From Hofstenia miamia (lineage: Eukaryota; Xenacoelomorpha; Acoela; Hofsteniidae): DNA of 64,000 nt. Made by a program: the position numbers and the translations under genes. Position 1 is the stretch's first letter; the number at the start of each line of letters is the position of its first letter. The notes beneath the pieces were generated by a model. The model made no database searches, had not been told where the DNA came from, and saw nothing but the letters and a program-made list of their open reading frames with translations. The DNA is taken from contig CABFPE010000047.1 in NCBI GenBank assembly GCA_900660155.1, positions 1,091,727 through 1,155,726 on the forward strand, read 5' to 3'. This document shows, piece by piece, positions 36,385 through 49,368 of the stretch.

Positions 36385-36520
36385 TACATCAAATACTTAT
36401 TGAAAGATATGATTCTCTGGAGGTACAGTAAGATTAGTATCAATGAAATAAAAAAATTAAAAAATGTATTATAGGAGGCTTAGAATATATTGTTTGATAT
36501 CAAAAATGAAATATGTTTAA
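36385..36520. repeat. Dispersed repeat, copy 1
   Basis: Matches 47873-48010 in the same orientation, including ATCAAATACTTATTGAAAGA near both left ends and TATTATAGGA(G/A)GCTTAGAAT in the middle. Identity is around 80% by eye. No family was recognised. Confidence 0.7.
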
Positions 36521-36829
36521 ATTCTCAAAATTGCAGCAATATATATATATGAACTTCAAATTTATTGATCATCAAAAAATTTTTCCCTGACAATTTTTTT
36601 ATAAAACTATAATTTACACTTTATAATTAACTAAAATAATTTCTACATGCTCAGATTTCAAGTAGATGTAATATTTGAAATATATACATTTGTTTGTTCA
36701 GAATAATACTTTTATATAATTTCTTTAACTAGAAGTTTCTTCTATTTTGGTATAGCTAGTTTTTAATATGATGTTAACATTTTCTTTTTTAATGCCATAA
36801 TCATATTGAAATATTTCTGAATTTAGATG

Positions 36830-37630
36830 TCCATTATGTGTTCTTTTATGGGCTTCCAGAAATGGTTGGTTGTTTCTCTAATGTAAAATTTGCTAGAATT
36901 GTCATATTGATATTTATACAGTATTGAAAAAAGAATGTTTTCTTTGTTTTTGAAAAGATTTTAAGTTTTCAAAGTGTTGAAAATTGGAATAACTCTTGCT
37001 CTTATGAGCTTTTGATTGATATCTGCTAAGTTCTTTGGCCATTTCTATATATGGAGGTTTCCAAAATATTTTTTGATTCTCTTGATCTTGCAATGATTGA
37101 GTTATTAACTTTGTTTCATTATCTTGTTGTAAAATTTGTTGTGTAGTAATTTTTTTAATTAATTTAAGTGGAAAACCAATATTTTCAAAAACTGTGTAAA
37201 ATGTGTCATATACTGATGTTAGAGCATTGTAATCATATAATATTGTGTAAATTCTTTTGTAAATTGCTTTGACACTTTTGATTTTATACTTCACAATAGG
37301 ATGTAAATGATATAAATAAGCCAGTATTGGTAATTTTAAAGTTATTACTTGAAGAAAAAAATTGCATGATGATTTGAAATTTGAGTATCTAGAAATATTA
37401 ATTTTTTGTAAACTTGATTTTCCATTGTAAATTTAAATTCAGCATTTGATTGCTTAAATATTTTTAAAAAATTATTTGATTCAACTTGGTTGCTAAATAC
37501 AATATAAATTAATTATTAATAAAATTTTTTTCAATAATGTCCATTGTAAATTGAGCCATGTTTGGGCCTAAGTAAGATCCCATAGAAATATCATCAATTT
37601 GACTATAAATTGAGCCAATAAAAAGCATAT
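36830..37630 (-). mobile_element. Old Penelope-like element remnant (RT and GIY-YIG pieces)
   Basis: Minus-strand translation gives IGSIYSQIDDISMGSYLGPN (37561-37619), matching the Penelope RT block Q-I-D-G-x-x-M-G-S-P-L-G-P. It continues with the RT-to-endonuclease connector (VKAIYKRIYTILYDYNALTS, 36914-37294) and ends with a worn GIY-YIG block LYKYQYDNSSKFYIRETTNH (about 36860-36930). The N-terminal RT is absent. CpG is absent throughout, and the copy is far more decayed than the one at 20316-23093, with several breaks. Confidence 0.8.
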
Positions 37631-40375
37631 TTCACAGAGTGGTGACTCTTACCAAAAATTTGTAAAGAAAAATATATCTATTAATCAAACTATATATAAT
37701 ATGCTTACCAAAACAAATTTTAGTGAAATATTTAAATCTCCTCTTTTGAATTCAGGTATTTTTAGAAATAGTGTATTGTAGTAGTAATGTACTGTATATA
37801 AATATGTACTATACATACCTTTGGGCTCCTTTGTAGGTGTATCTAAAGAAATCCAATGAAGATTAAATATTTCAACTTCACTAATATTATTTTCCAAATT
37901 ACAAATGATTGTAAAAACTATTAAAGCAATATATTCTATTAAAATTCTCATCTATGATCTTTATCACTATGCTTAGTGGATTTTAAAAGCACTTATGAAA
38001 AAAGCTACATGGCCACACTAAGTTTTACTTACCATAATTCCTTTTTAATTGTTTGGAGATTTCAAATAATCTGAAAACAAAAGATTCTAATTATACACAA
38101 TATATTTACATATTTATGTATGCACACAAAGTACATCAAATTTCAAATTCCATTATGATTTAGTTTTAAAAAATTAACCAAATCAGAAATGTATTTTATG
38201 CAAACAGGATATAAATATTTAATGTTAGCAAGGTCATAATCCCTCAAAGAAGTTGGAAACAGAGCAAAAAATCTTAAGCAACTTCCAGTACATTAACTAA
38301 AACCACATCAGCATCAAACATTCACATTCTGTCAAATATATTTAGAAATTTTCATTGGAAAAAGTATTTGCTTGTGAGTGCATCACATTTTTGTCAGTTA
38401 AATTGCCCGATTATATCTATGTCATTGATACCTATCCTGGGGAATTTTCATTGCCTAATCACAACATTTGTTAGAAATCAAATCTAATCTATTGAAAATA
38501 TAGCCAAGAGTGATTCTCAACTTTATCACAGTATGATAAATTTTGAGATGATTTTTCAACAAAATTTTGGAAATTTCAAATTTGCTGGATTCAAAAAATG
38601 ATATGCAATGAGTGCAGAAAGCAAGAATATTTCATAATCACAATAACCAACCTATATCTGTCAGATTTTTTTATAATATTTCAGGCAAATTAAGTAGAAT
38701 ATTTTCATATGTCCTCTCAGTCTAACTCAAATTCTAAAATCAGTAGAGCTTTAGCATTTCTGGGAAACCTTTTGAGCCTGCTTAAAAACTTAAATATTTT
38801 GGCATAATAATGGATAATAAGAGAAAATTTAGTTTCTTCAGTCAAACCATGCTAATAAAAGTGGCAATGCTAAAATGATATATTCATAGGTTGAGTCATT
38901 TTAGATATTATTGTGTTTTTCTAATGGAATTCACAGCACATTATCTAAAAAAATCAATTCCCAAAGTAAATGGACACATAAAGTTAGTATTGATAAAAAC
39001 TTGAATAACCACAAAATTCATATTTCATATTCAATTGGATATTTTTCCCTCATTAAATTATAGGATATTCTTAGCAGCAGTGATTTAATAAATCACTGTC
39101 TTGAAGAATTCATTTGTAAATTCTGCAGCAGATATCTGGAAAAACTTTAACATAAATGTTAAACATCTGAGAAATTGATATAAATTTAAATCTGAATTTA
39201 CCACAGTTTGACTTCACATTATTTTACCAAAATTGGTGGTAAATCAATGTGAAAAAGATACAAATTTCACAAGACATGGCACAAGTGCTAAGAATAATCT
39301 GTTTAATATTATTTTCTGTACTTTGCTCTTTTATGCTTTTTTCATTTTCTAGTTTGTTATTTCAATTTTTCTTGGATATTTTTAATGAAAAAATTATTTT
39401 AGTAGTATCAGCATTAGTTGAATGTCCTTTGTTACAGCTGGTACACTACTAAACATTTCTTGTTCTATTTTTTCTTTTTCTTCATATTGTACCTATATTT
39501 ATTATCCTATATTAAATAATATAATAATGCTATATATATATATATATATATGTATATACAAATAATTATATTTTTTTAATAAATGTCAACATTATTTTCT
39601 GGTAATTTCGATAATTTGATTTAGAATAACTTAGAATTACATTTCTGTCACCCTCCTTCAAATACACAGTCTTCTTGTAGGATCATGAAGTTACTCATTA
39701 TTCAATAGCATTAATAAATTTTGGTATGGGTATTGCCTTAAATTGGGCCACAATTATATAATCAAGTTAATATTGTGATATTTCTATTTGTATTTTTCAA
39801 AATATTGAAAAATTTTAATAATTTAAACATACACTACCATGAGATCTGCTACTCAACTGCTTGCTTAACTGATATAATACAACAATACAAGGTAAGAGAA
39901 TTAGGACATATTATTTATTTTAATTGATGTTACTTCCCTATTTGATACAAAAAAACAGTTAGTGCACAATCGCATTAAATCTAAATCAATATAAACTTAA
40001 CAACTTTTAATGACATTAGTAAGTAATGAAATCAGAATGAAAAAGAAGCAAGAATTAATCAATGATATTATTAGTTCAAAAGGAATGTAATTAGGAAAAC
40101 ATACATACATTATTTGCTAGCCAAAATCTAAAATAGATTTCAACAAGCTTGAAAGTCCCTTCAAAATACATTTTTAAATGCTGATATGAAGTATCCTTTG
40201 CAGAAAATTTTTGCCTTATACAAACTCCATTGTTTTCATTGAATAAGACCCAATTCACATGAAGCAGATTTTGGAGGGGAATTCTGTAAATTAATGAGCT
40301 AAATAGTTCAGTGAAAAACAACACCATGTGAATGCGATTACTTTCAACTTCTGGTAAATCTACTGAAGTTTGACT
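37631..40375. other. AT-rich, CpG-poor sequence, nothing recognised
   Basis: No coding similarity was recognised. A short (TA)n tract lies at 39532-39551. The stretch 40180-40335 resembles, in inverted orientation, 46225-46345 (shared GAATTCCCCTCCAAAATC), so it may be the edge of an unidentified repeat. Confidence 0.35.
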
Positions 40376-41018
40376 TACGAGGGGTGATCAAAAAGTAATT
40401 ACAATGGCATTGTAAATAAAAAAATTGACAGAAAATACCATTTATTTTAATTACATTCATTCAAAATATTCTCCCCTTACTTCCACAAAACATTACATTC
40501 TCCTCCACTATTTATCAAATCATTTGCGGAACTCTGATTGAGGTATATTCCTCAGCTCTGAATGGACAGATTTGGCCAAATCTTGAATTCTGTTAAAAGG
40601 TCTTCCAGCAATTTTCGATTTGATTCTGGAGGCAATCAAAAACCACAAGTCAGGGAAGTAGGGTGGGTGAGGCAACAGCATTGTCATGATGGATCAGAAT
40701 TCTTGATCTTGATCTGTTTGGAGCTCTTGCATAGCAGTTTTGCAAAACTTGAGGCAATACATTTTCTGTATATATTTGCTATTATAGTACTAAATTTTGG
40801 CTTTATATCTACACACACTGGGTCACTTGCATTGAAGATAATTGTGAACATTCTCTTCTGAGAGTGATAGGTTTCCTTCAAAATGTGAGGACGAGGCTCA
40901 TCTTCACTTAGCCAAAACATATTTGGAAATTCCAAATTTACTACAGCACAATCTTAATTGCACAACCACATCGTTGCCAAATTGCATTTCTGTTATTAAT
41001 TTTTTATCACCCCTCGTA
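40376..41018 (-). mobile_element. Mariner element, internally deleted, with transposase C-terminal remnant
   Basis: The ends are inverted: TACGAGGGGTGATCAAAAAG and onward at 40376, and its complement at 41018, with 24 of 27 positions matching. Both are bounded by TA, the Tc1/mariner target site. The minus strand encodes a worn mariner transposase: a KETYHSQKRMFTIIFNA block, then the catalytic HHDNA (40677-40691), then LLPHPPYFPDL in another frame (near 40645-40675), then the C-terminal block SKIAGRPFNRIQDLAKSVHS. The spacing fits the D,D34D class. Only about 640 bp remain of a usual 1.3 kb, so the N-terminal DNA-binding half is gone. At least one frameshift lies between HDNA and HPPY. Confidence 0.93.
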
Positions 41019-41566
41019 TCCCCTTCATGTAGATGCCTATTTTCTCATTCTATTCAATGTCTTCCGCTAACATGGACACGATTTATTTGGTTATTTATTC
41101 TTATATACTTTTGGAAAGCATCCATGTCGTCACTGTAAAGAATATCAAGGCATCTTGTTGATTATCAATGCTTCTCTGTTTCATTAGTTGCCATGTAGAA
41201 TCTCGCCAACCTTCATACTAGTAAGTCTGAACTAATTTAGGAGCTGCTATAACAATTGTTTCCTCCTTATGTAGTACGGTAGGTGACAGACTCCAGTATC
41301 TGTCTCTCTTCTTTCTGTTCTATTGCTTTAGCCATTATACAATTAACTTATTATCTCATCAACTAATACTGATGCGAAACTAACAACTGTTGTTTTAGAT
41401 CCAAGACACGAGACAGAGTGTACAAAGTACAGGGTGCGCTACCCGACCTGCAACAAAGCACAAAAGAGGAATTGAAGAACTACGCTATAACGAGTATTTC
41501 CATATGAAGCCTACACATCGATAGAGACACCAACCACAATTCGGATGGCTCAGTGTAATGGAAGTG
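41019..41566. other. Sequence between mariner and Gypsy copy 2, nothing recognised
   Basis: No coding or RNA feature was recognised. The stretch 41390-41560 is richer in CpG and GC than the DNA to its left and could belong to the LTR element next to it. Confidence 0.35.
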
Positions 41567-43110
41567 TGTGTGGAAGGACAATAGTGATAATGCTTGATAC
41601 CCTATTAATTTAGTGTATTGATTGTTCTTGTTATCAATGAGGTCGTTTAATAAAGAGATCTCGCAACCGGGGTGCAATAGCTTGTTATGAGTTCGTACAT
41701 ATAATAACCTTACATATAAATAGATACATGCTGACCTGGAATACATGTGAACAATCAATACGGTCACAGCAAAAGGGATTAATTGATAGTCAGTCAGTCT
41801 ACTANTGTGCGTGGAAAGACAATAGTGATAATGCTTGATACCTTATTAATTTAGTGTATTGTTGTTGTTTAATAAAGAGATCTCGCAACCGGGGTGCAAT
41901 AGCTTGTTATGAGTTCGTAAATATAATAACCTTACATATAAGTAGATACATGCTGACCTGAAATACATGTGAACAATCAATACGGTCACAGCAAAAGGGA
42001 TGAATTGATAGTCAGTCAGTCTACTAGAAATCATACGTAATAAACAACATCCAAGATAATGCAAAGAGATCTTGTGATTCCATAATTTCCTTGATGTAAA
42101 CAGATGTAATAACATAATGTAATAATAGTTGTAATATGAACAACGAACGATAGGAAAGCTAATACGAGTAAAAGCCCCTATTCCTACACCTAACCTAAGA
42201 GCCTCTCGGGTAAGCACCGGCTATACACTTCACCCGTTAACTGGATCCGTGAACCACCGTCTTGAATACCCGAGAGCTCGAACGTTTAGCTTTCCATTGT
42301 ATTAAGTAAAATAACCTGATACAAAAAACGCAAAGTAAATCCAGTAAATTAGATTCATCAACAAAATGATTGANACCTAAGAGCTTTTTGGGTAAGCACC
42401 GGCTATACACTTCACCCGTTAACTGGATCCGTGAACCACCGTCTTGAATACCCGAGAGCTCGAACGTTTAGCTTTCCATTGTATTAAGTAAAATAACCTG
42501 ATACAAAAACGCAAAGTAAATCCAGTAAATTAGATTCATCAACAAAATGATTGATTACACACTTTTTATAGTAAAAGAATTAACAACAATCAAATATTTA
42601 ACCAGTACCTGTTAATTCTGCTAATTCCACTTGTTTACAATTCCGAACGTTTAAATTTCTGTTCGTCTGCCGATTACGCAATTCTGACTTAATTAGCAGT
42701 AGCGATTTAGTCTAGTGCCGTTTCGCCAAATTAATTAATATCAAAAAATTACTGCACTATAAATTTACAAAAATAACTAATTAATCTTATGCATATGTTT
42801 TTACAATTAATATTTTATTTAATATTCAGTCTTGGTTTCTTCTTTCTTTTTCTCAATTTGACCACATATGCTAAGATTACGATTATGTTACAGTAGGTCC
42901 ATCCTTATGAGCTCAGATATTTTTAGTTTTCCACTGTTCAATGTAAATAAGTTGTCTAACTTTATTTCCATTTCTCTTATAAATCTTGGAATCTCCTCTT
43001 CTTTTTTAGTAACCACGATTATTACTCTTGTCTTATACTTTTTAACTATCTTTAGCATTTCCTCTATATTCGACCGAAGTTTCTTTGATGCAATTTCACT
43101 ATTTTTCACN
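41567..43110 (-). mobile_element. Ty3/Gypsy fossil copy 2 (LTR plus end of internal region), partly duplicated by assembly
   Basis: Minus-strand LTR related to 1022-1995, followed (element upstream side) by a polypurine tract near 42840-42860 and a short internal piece. That piece (42888-43110) corresponds to part of the 3' coding region of copy 1. The single n positions at 41805 and 42374 each separate overlapping duplicates (41567-41804 with 41806-42020; 42187-42373 with 42375-42550), so the LTR is really about 850 bp. The copy ends at another n at 43110. It is CpG-rich compared with copies 1 and 3, suggesting it is the youngest of the three. It is not whole. Confidence 0.75.
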
Positions 43111-44323
43111 AAAATGGAAAACCTCACTTATAATTCTGGGGTTTTTTGGCTTTGGTTCACAATTTGTAGCATGCATGAGAGGAAACGTGCCTTAACAACT
43201 AAATGACATCCAAACTTTAAATAACGAAATTTTTTATTTCAAAAATTTAAGATCAGAAATATGCACTACAGCTGAAATGACACACAATGCTTATTTTAAT
43301 TTTATGTGATTTTAATCTGTTTACAAAGCACAAAAATTTTCATGCCATTATTTTAAAATTTCACAAATCTTCATAATTAAATGAAAATGCACAAACCCAT
43401 GGATGTGTATGTCCATAGCAAAGGTTTCAATAATTCCTTACAAACTTGGATAAAATTTTTCAAAGATAGAGACATTACGATTAGTTACATTAAAGTTTTG
43501 CTACTCAAACAACAAGTGTGTGTATGTATGTGTTGACCTCAGTGTAGGAATTCAGTAAATTGTGTTTTCTCGCTGTAAATGTGCACTCTTTAATTTTTTT
43601 TAAAATTTGTTGTAAATATTTTCTACTCTGTAATCTCATTGTCTAAATTGCTCCAATATTAGAGGTTGCACAATGAAAACAATGATAGGAAATATTGCTG
43701 CTAATAAATGTATGTGATTGTAAATTTGCTTTTATTTATTTAGCAAGAAAATAGGCCTACATTGATTCTCAGCCCTTTTTATGAAATTGTATCTCATATA
43801 TCAGATACAGTATATTATACTTTTATTAAACATGATCACAATTACATGAACAAATTAATGTTTTTAATGACCAATTAGAATTTTTTGATACTAACTATCG
43901 GTTTTTTGTAATAAAATTAATAAATTATAATGAATANATAATGTAATTGCGATAAGCAAAGGCATGAAATGTATGCGATAACCTGGTCCAAAATTTCTGA
44001 GGTGGTATAACTATATAACGCCAAAGTCATTTTTGTATGTTTTTAGGAGAAAACTATCAAATTTCAAATATTTGTCAATATCAAAATCTAAATATGTAAC
44101 ATGATCATGTTTTTATCTGAATGCTCTTAACAGTTAATTCAGTCTTGTTTTTATTTCATTTGGATAGTTGTCGGAAAATATAACGAACTGCGTTTTTTAA
44201 TATTGATTGGATGTCAAACAGCTAGAACGATTTTCAATATCACTTTGGACATTTTTGCAACACTAAATTTATCATTATCTGTATTTATGAGTCAATTATC
44301 GCAAGCAAATTGATATATTTCAG
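43111..44323. other. AT-rich sequence, nothing recognised
   Basis: Bounded by the n at 43110 and a (TA)n tract leading into a gap. Another single n lies at 43937. No feature was recognised. Confidence 0.4.
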
Positions 44324-44346
44324 TATATATATATATATATATATAT

Positions 44347-45346
44347 NNNNNNNNNNNNNNNNNNNNNNNNNNNNNNNNNNNNNNNNNNNNNNNNNNNNNN
44401 NNNNNNNNNNNNNNNNNNNNNNNNNNNNNNNNNNNNNNNNNNNNNNNNNNNNNNNNNNNNNNNNNNNNNNNNNNNNNNNNNNNNNNNNNNNNNNNNNNNN
44501 NNNNNNNNNNNNNNNNNNNNNNNNNNNNNNNNNNNNNNNNNNNNNNNNNNNNNNNNNNNNNNNNNNNNNNNNNNNNNNNNNNNNNNNNNNNNNNNNNNNN
44601 NNNNNNNNNNNNNNNNNNNNNNNNNNNNNNNNNNNNNNNNNNNNNNNNNNNNNNNNNNNNNNNNNNNNNNNNNNNNNNNNNNNNNNNNNNNNNNNNNNNN
44701 NNNNNNNNNNNNNNNNNNNNNNNNNNNNNNNNNNNNNNNNNNNNNNNNNNNNNNNNNNNNNNNNNNNNNNNNNNNNNNNNNNNNNNNNNNNNNNNNNNNN
44801 NNNNNNNNNNNNNNNNNNNNNNNNNNNNNNNNNNNNNNNNNNNNNNNNNNNNNNNNNNNNNNNNNNNNNNNNNNNNNNNNNNNNNNNNNNNNNNNNNNNN
44901 NNNNNNNNNNNNNNNNNNNNNNNNNNNNNNNNNNNNNNNNNNNNNNNNNNNNNNNNNNNNNNNNNNNNNNNNNNNNNNNNNNNNNNNNNNNNNNNNNNNN
45001 NNNNNNNNNNNNNNNNNNNNNNNNNNNNNNNNNNNNNNNNNNNNNNNNNNNNNNNNNNNNNNNNNNNNNNNNNNNNNNNNNNNNNNNNNNNNNNNNNNNN
45101 NNNNNNNNNNNNNNNNNNNNNNNNNNNNNNNNNNNNNNNNNNNNNNNNNNNNNNNNNNNNNNNNNNNNNNNNNNNNNNNNNNNNNNNNNNNNNNNNNNNN
45201 NNNNNNNNNNNNNNNNNNNNNNNNNNNNNNNNNNNNNNNNNNNNNNNNNNNNNNNNNNNNNNNNNNNNNNNNNNNNNNNNNNNNNNNNNNNNNNNNNNNN
45301 NNNNNNNNNNNNNNNNNNNNNNNNNNNNNNNNNNNNNNNNNNNNNN
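44347..45346. other. Assembly gap (1000 N)
   Basis: Exactly 1000 N, presumably of arbitrary length, preceded by (TA)n at 44324-44346. Confidence 0.99.
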
Positions 45347-45640
45347 TATTTAACCAGTACCTGTTAATTCTGCTAATTCCACTTGTTTACAATTCCGAAC
45401 GTTTGAATTTCTGTTCGTCTGCCAATTACACAATTCTGACTTAATTAGCAGTAGCGATCTAGTCTAGTGCCGTTTCGCCAAATTAATTAATATCAAAAAA
45501 TTACTGCACTATAAATTTACAAAAATAACTAATTAATCTTATGCATATGTTTTTACAATTAATATTTTATTTTAATATTCAGTCTTGGTTTCTTCTTTCT
45601 TTTTCTCAATTTGACCACATATGCTAAGATTACGATTATG
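45347..45640 (-). mobile_element. Gypsy LTR piece, same family as copy 2
   Basis: Nearly identical to 42595-42892: the LTR's start (minus sense), polypurine tract and first internal bases. It diverges from copy 2 after the shared GATTATGTTACA. It starts at the edge of the 1000-N gap, so it may be an allelic copy or a second insertion. Confidence 0.8.
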
Positions 45641-46400
45641 TTACACCATGCCCAACATCCAGGCTAGCCATTGATTGTTTTGTACAAAACACAATATATG
45701 CAGCAGCTTAAGGGTCGGATTCCCTAATGACTCACTTTGCTTACTGTAATTATATTGAAAATAGAAAGCTGAATTTCTACGGAATTTAGTTCCCACTCTC
45801 ATACCATGGGCAGTAAAATTGAAAATATAGAAATTAAATGCCAATGTTAGTTCAAATTGATCTGATACCATGTTTGGTTTTTTGGTTCCATACTTGTAGG
45901 ACGCTAATTGACAAGGTATATTTTGTTGCTTATGAGATTTGTGTAAGAGGAATGGCTTAGAATTTGGTATCTTTAAGACTCTCTTTAGTGGATATCTTAC
46001 AAATACAGTACATTTATTATTCTGATGTGCTATGTTGAGCATGTTGTGTGACGCAACAGTCTTTGCTGTTGTGTTGTGTGAAAAACCCATACAACTTTAT
46101 CCTGAAAGCGTTTTCTTTTGGGAAGATTTTTACATTTGTAAAAAATATCTTTGTCACACTCAGTGTTGCCACTAATGGACAGTAAAACTGTATTGAACGA
46201 AGTCGTTTTAAAATATATGCTGATAAAACCAGCAACATGTGAATGCAACCATATGATTTTTAAGTGTTTACCTTTCAAAATTTACCAAAATAATGTAAGG
46301 AATTCCCCTCCAAAATCGGAATCCTGTGAATCAGGCCTAAGAGAATGTCATTTAACTAAATCAACAGGATATTCATTTAGCATAGAATTTCTGCTCATGT
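45641..46400. other. Unassigned sequence with overlapping coding-like minus-strand frames
   Basis: A 149-codon open frame (45641-46090, minus) and two overlapping open frames (46017-46278, minus) are present. None has a recognisable domain. The block 46225-46345 resembles 40180-40335 inverted. GC is slightly raised, so an unidentified repeat or transposon piece is likelier than a host gene. Confidence 0.3.
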
Positions 46401-48122
46401 AATAACATTAGAATTCTTAATGGAAAGAACTGCATATTTACTGAAGAGTCAGTTCATCCTCTAAAGTTTCTCTATATAGCAAAGTTAATCTTTTCAAATT
46501 TTTTATATGCTTGTATGTAAAACTCATTCAAGAATTGTGAAAAAGCAATTATATCATATAGATTGGTTGTTTTGTACATAAAAGGTATCATTGACAGATA
46601 TTTCAATGAAAAATTTAATTTTGTAGATTTTAAAAATTTAATCAAAAAGATGTGCATTAAATATAAAAACTGTTTGAAAATTATAAGAACATTAATTAAA
46701 TGAGGAAAGAATTATGCATTGAGAATAACTGAAAAAAATGTGTTGCAATTTGAAAAAATATGGAACAATGCATTCAAACATGTCAATACTCTTTACATAA
46801 AATTGGTCGCACAGATGAGTTTAATGCATATATTTCATAGTTTCATTTTTCACATTCTCACATTCTTTTAGTGCTCATTGTCTCTATATCAGATCTTACA
46901 TTCCATATAACCAAAGATAGTCTGTAATTGTGCAATTTAGTGTTCAACAAAGTAATGCTAATTGTTGCATTTCTTAAATAACTTATTTTTTGGAGTTGAG
47001 TCCTTGAAAAATTTTTTTTGCAATGATTACTATGAAGGCTACATACTGTTGTAATTTTTCTATCACTTACATTGCAAATTAGCATTAATATATCTCAATT
47101 GTGGCAAAATTCATATTGATAAAATCAATGCTTTCAATTATAACTAAAAAAGGGTGTGCAGAGCTTTCAGCTACTTACCTATCACAGACTACTAATGAAT
47201 GTACTTAAATACTTAATCCATCATAGCTATGAATCGGTGCATGAGGACTTTGGAATTCCTTCCACATATTGCAATGGATTATATGTGAAAAACCTGCCTT
47301 CTGTTTATTAGCTAATATTTTTTTGAAAAAATATTGCATTTTAACAGATATGATCAAACATTTTCATTATTAAAATGTTATTAAGAACTATTATTAAAGA
47401 AAACTGCAGCAAGGCTACTAAATTATTTCTAGTTAGTAGAATTTTTCTGGGAGACCATGTTAATTAAGGCAATTTAACAATTATATTACAATATTATTAT
47501 AGCTCTTTGTAATAAATATTCACTGTTCTGAGTTTTTTGCAGATTACATGTTGTAGAAGTTTTCTTAATAAAATTTCTTGGGAAAATATTAATAGCTTAC
47601 AATAAAATTTGAAAATATTTCCTTGATGTGATAATTTCTATATGTAACTAACACCTTGATTTATTTGGCACAAACTAATATCAAGCACTGAATAAACTGA
47701 CATACTTGTGAGTGATTCTTGTGTGGATGTATCTAAATAAGGTGAATTCAAACAATAGTAAATATATATATAATAGTAAGCCGCTCAAAATGATTCATGT
47801 AATATTACAAACATTTATATTCCTGTTGTTGCTTACATTATTGAAATTATAAAGCATCAGATTCAATGTATCAATATATCAAATACTTATTGAAAGACAT
47901 GATTCTTTAGAGGTACAACAAGATTAATATGAATGAAATATAAAAATCGAACAACCGTATTATAGGAAGCTTAGAATATTTTGCTTGATATCGAAAATGA
48001 AATAAGATTAAATTCTTCAAATTGAAACTTGAGAAAAGCATCTACACGGATTCTTTTACAATGCGGCACCAAATTGAACCTTCATGACTAATACTACAGA
48101 TTTACAAATGTATTGCAACAAT
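46401..48122. other. AT-rich sequence, nothing recognised except one dispersed repeat
   Basis: Contains the second copy of the dispersed repeat at 47873-48010. No coding or RNA feature was seen. Confidence 0.4.
47873..48010. repeat. Dispersed repeat, copy 2
   Basis: Partner of 36385-36520. This copy keeps several CpGs (for example ATCGAACAACCG and ATATCGAAAATG) at positions that read AA/TA or TG/CA variants in the CpG-poor copy. Confidence 0.7.
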
Positions 48123-48154
48123 GTATATATATATATATATATATATATTAATAT

Positions 48155-48270
48155 ATATTAGGGCGCTGCGATATCTCGAAATTCGAGTCGAGTTCAAGTC
48201 GAGTTACAGTACTAGAACTCGACTTGAGGGCCAAAAACTCAGCTCAGCATTTCAAGTACTTGAACCCAAC
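48155..48270. repeat. Hairpin-forming TCGAGT-rich repeat
   Basis: Contains a perfect 12-bp inverted repeat, TCAAGTCGAGTT (48194-48205) and AACTCGACTTGA (48216-48227), around a 10-base loop. Further CGAGT and ACTCG words lie on either side. It sits just right of a (TA)n tract (48123-48148). No family was recognised. Confidence 0.7.
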
Positions 48271-48559
48271 TCGATATTTGCTTCAATTTCAACTATTTTT
48301 CGTCCATGTTTGCCCCTAATATCAAACAATCCAACAAACTTTAATAATTTACCCCAAATTATAAGTCATCAGGTTTTGTTTCTCTCATTTAGTTTCGCAT
48401 GCAGTATCTCTTCTCTACATTTATGTAAGGCAGCGTAGTTATATAGCTTAGCTTAACGAGAATCAGTCTCAATATAATTGTAACTCGTCTTGAACTCGCT
48501 AGTTAGAGTTCCCACAATGTCAATATATATAATATTCATGTTAGCTTGACGTTAGGATA

Positions 48560-48588
48560 GACTGGTTTCGATTTTAAATCATCATCAG
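48560..48588 (-). ncRNA. Hammerhead-ribozyme-like motif
   Basis: On the minus strand it reads CTGATGA, then TGATTTAAAATC (a GATT/AATC helix II), then GAAACCAGTC. Both core boxes match the consensus exactly. The bases after the second box allow a very short helix III ending in GTC. Upstream GTTATG and downstream TATCCTAAC can form an imperfect helix I. It could mark the end of a Penelope-like or retrozyme-like repeat, but no coding remnant was found next to it. Confidence 0.45.
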
Positions 48589-49044
48589 CATAACAATAAT
48601 GCGCTAATAATGTTACACTAACTAAATATATTTAATGGTAATATGATTTTTGTATATATAGTAGTTGACATTTATTAGTTTACTTAATTAAAATTGCTTC
48701 AACAATTTTTGGATAGTTTGATCGTAATAGTATATAGAAATTAACTTCTATTGCAGTATTTTTATGTAAATATATTTCTGATCTTTGGTGCCCATTTAGA
48801 TGTTTTTTTATTCTAGTCTTTTCTCCGTTTTTTATACAATCATCACTAAAACACATCAAAGAATATATAAAATTACTAAACATTTTCTGATTTTCTTTTT
48901 TATTTCATCAATGATGCTGATGCCACATCATTTTAAATTACTTACTTTTAATGGTTTTATTGTTAATATATGTACACAGTGTATGATCACTAAATGATTC
49001 AAACATAAATGATTTGAAGGAAATATTGAATTTGTAAAAAATAG

Positions 49045-49110
49045 CAAAATAATAATAATAATAATAATAATAATAGTAATATTAATAAAAAAAAGTAATA
49101 ATAATAAGAG
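49045..49110. repeat. (AAT)n microsatellite
   Basis: About ten AAT units with interruptions. A (TA)n tract follows at about 49185-49200. Confidence 0.9.
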
Positions 49111-49368
49111 TTAAAACAAATTTTTTGCATGAGTTAAAAACAATAACTATAAACTAACACACAAACAAATACAAACAAGCAAATATATATATATATATAT
49201 TTTTTTTTACACAAAAATATAAATATGCACCTTACTTAAAGGGCTTAAAATTTATATAAATTGAGTCCATGTGCTTAATTCATTTCCAATTCCAATTAAT
49301 GATTGCTTTTTCAGAAAAATTTCCTTTATTTTTTTCATAAAATGTTTAAAATATTTTTCAGTTATAAT

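Larger units (their letters stand above)
34087..36829. other. AT-rich, CpG-poor sequence with one unassigned coding-like stretch
   Basis: On the minus strand 34526-34732 (68 codons), and in another frame up to about 34840, reads like degraded coding sequence (KPVYEKAHDEMEYIKDIEY). I cannot assign it to a family. The rest holds segment X (34849-35357), a dispersed repeat (36385-36520) and otherwise nothing recognised. Confidence 0.35.
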
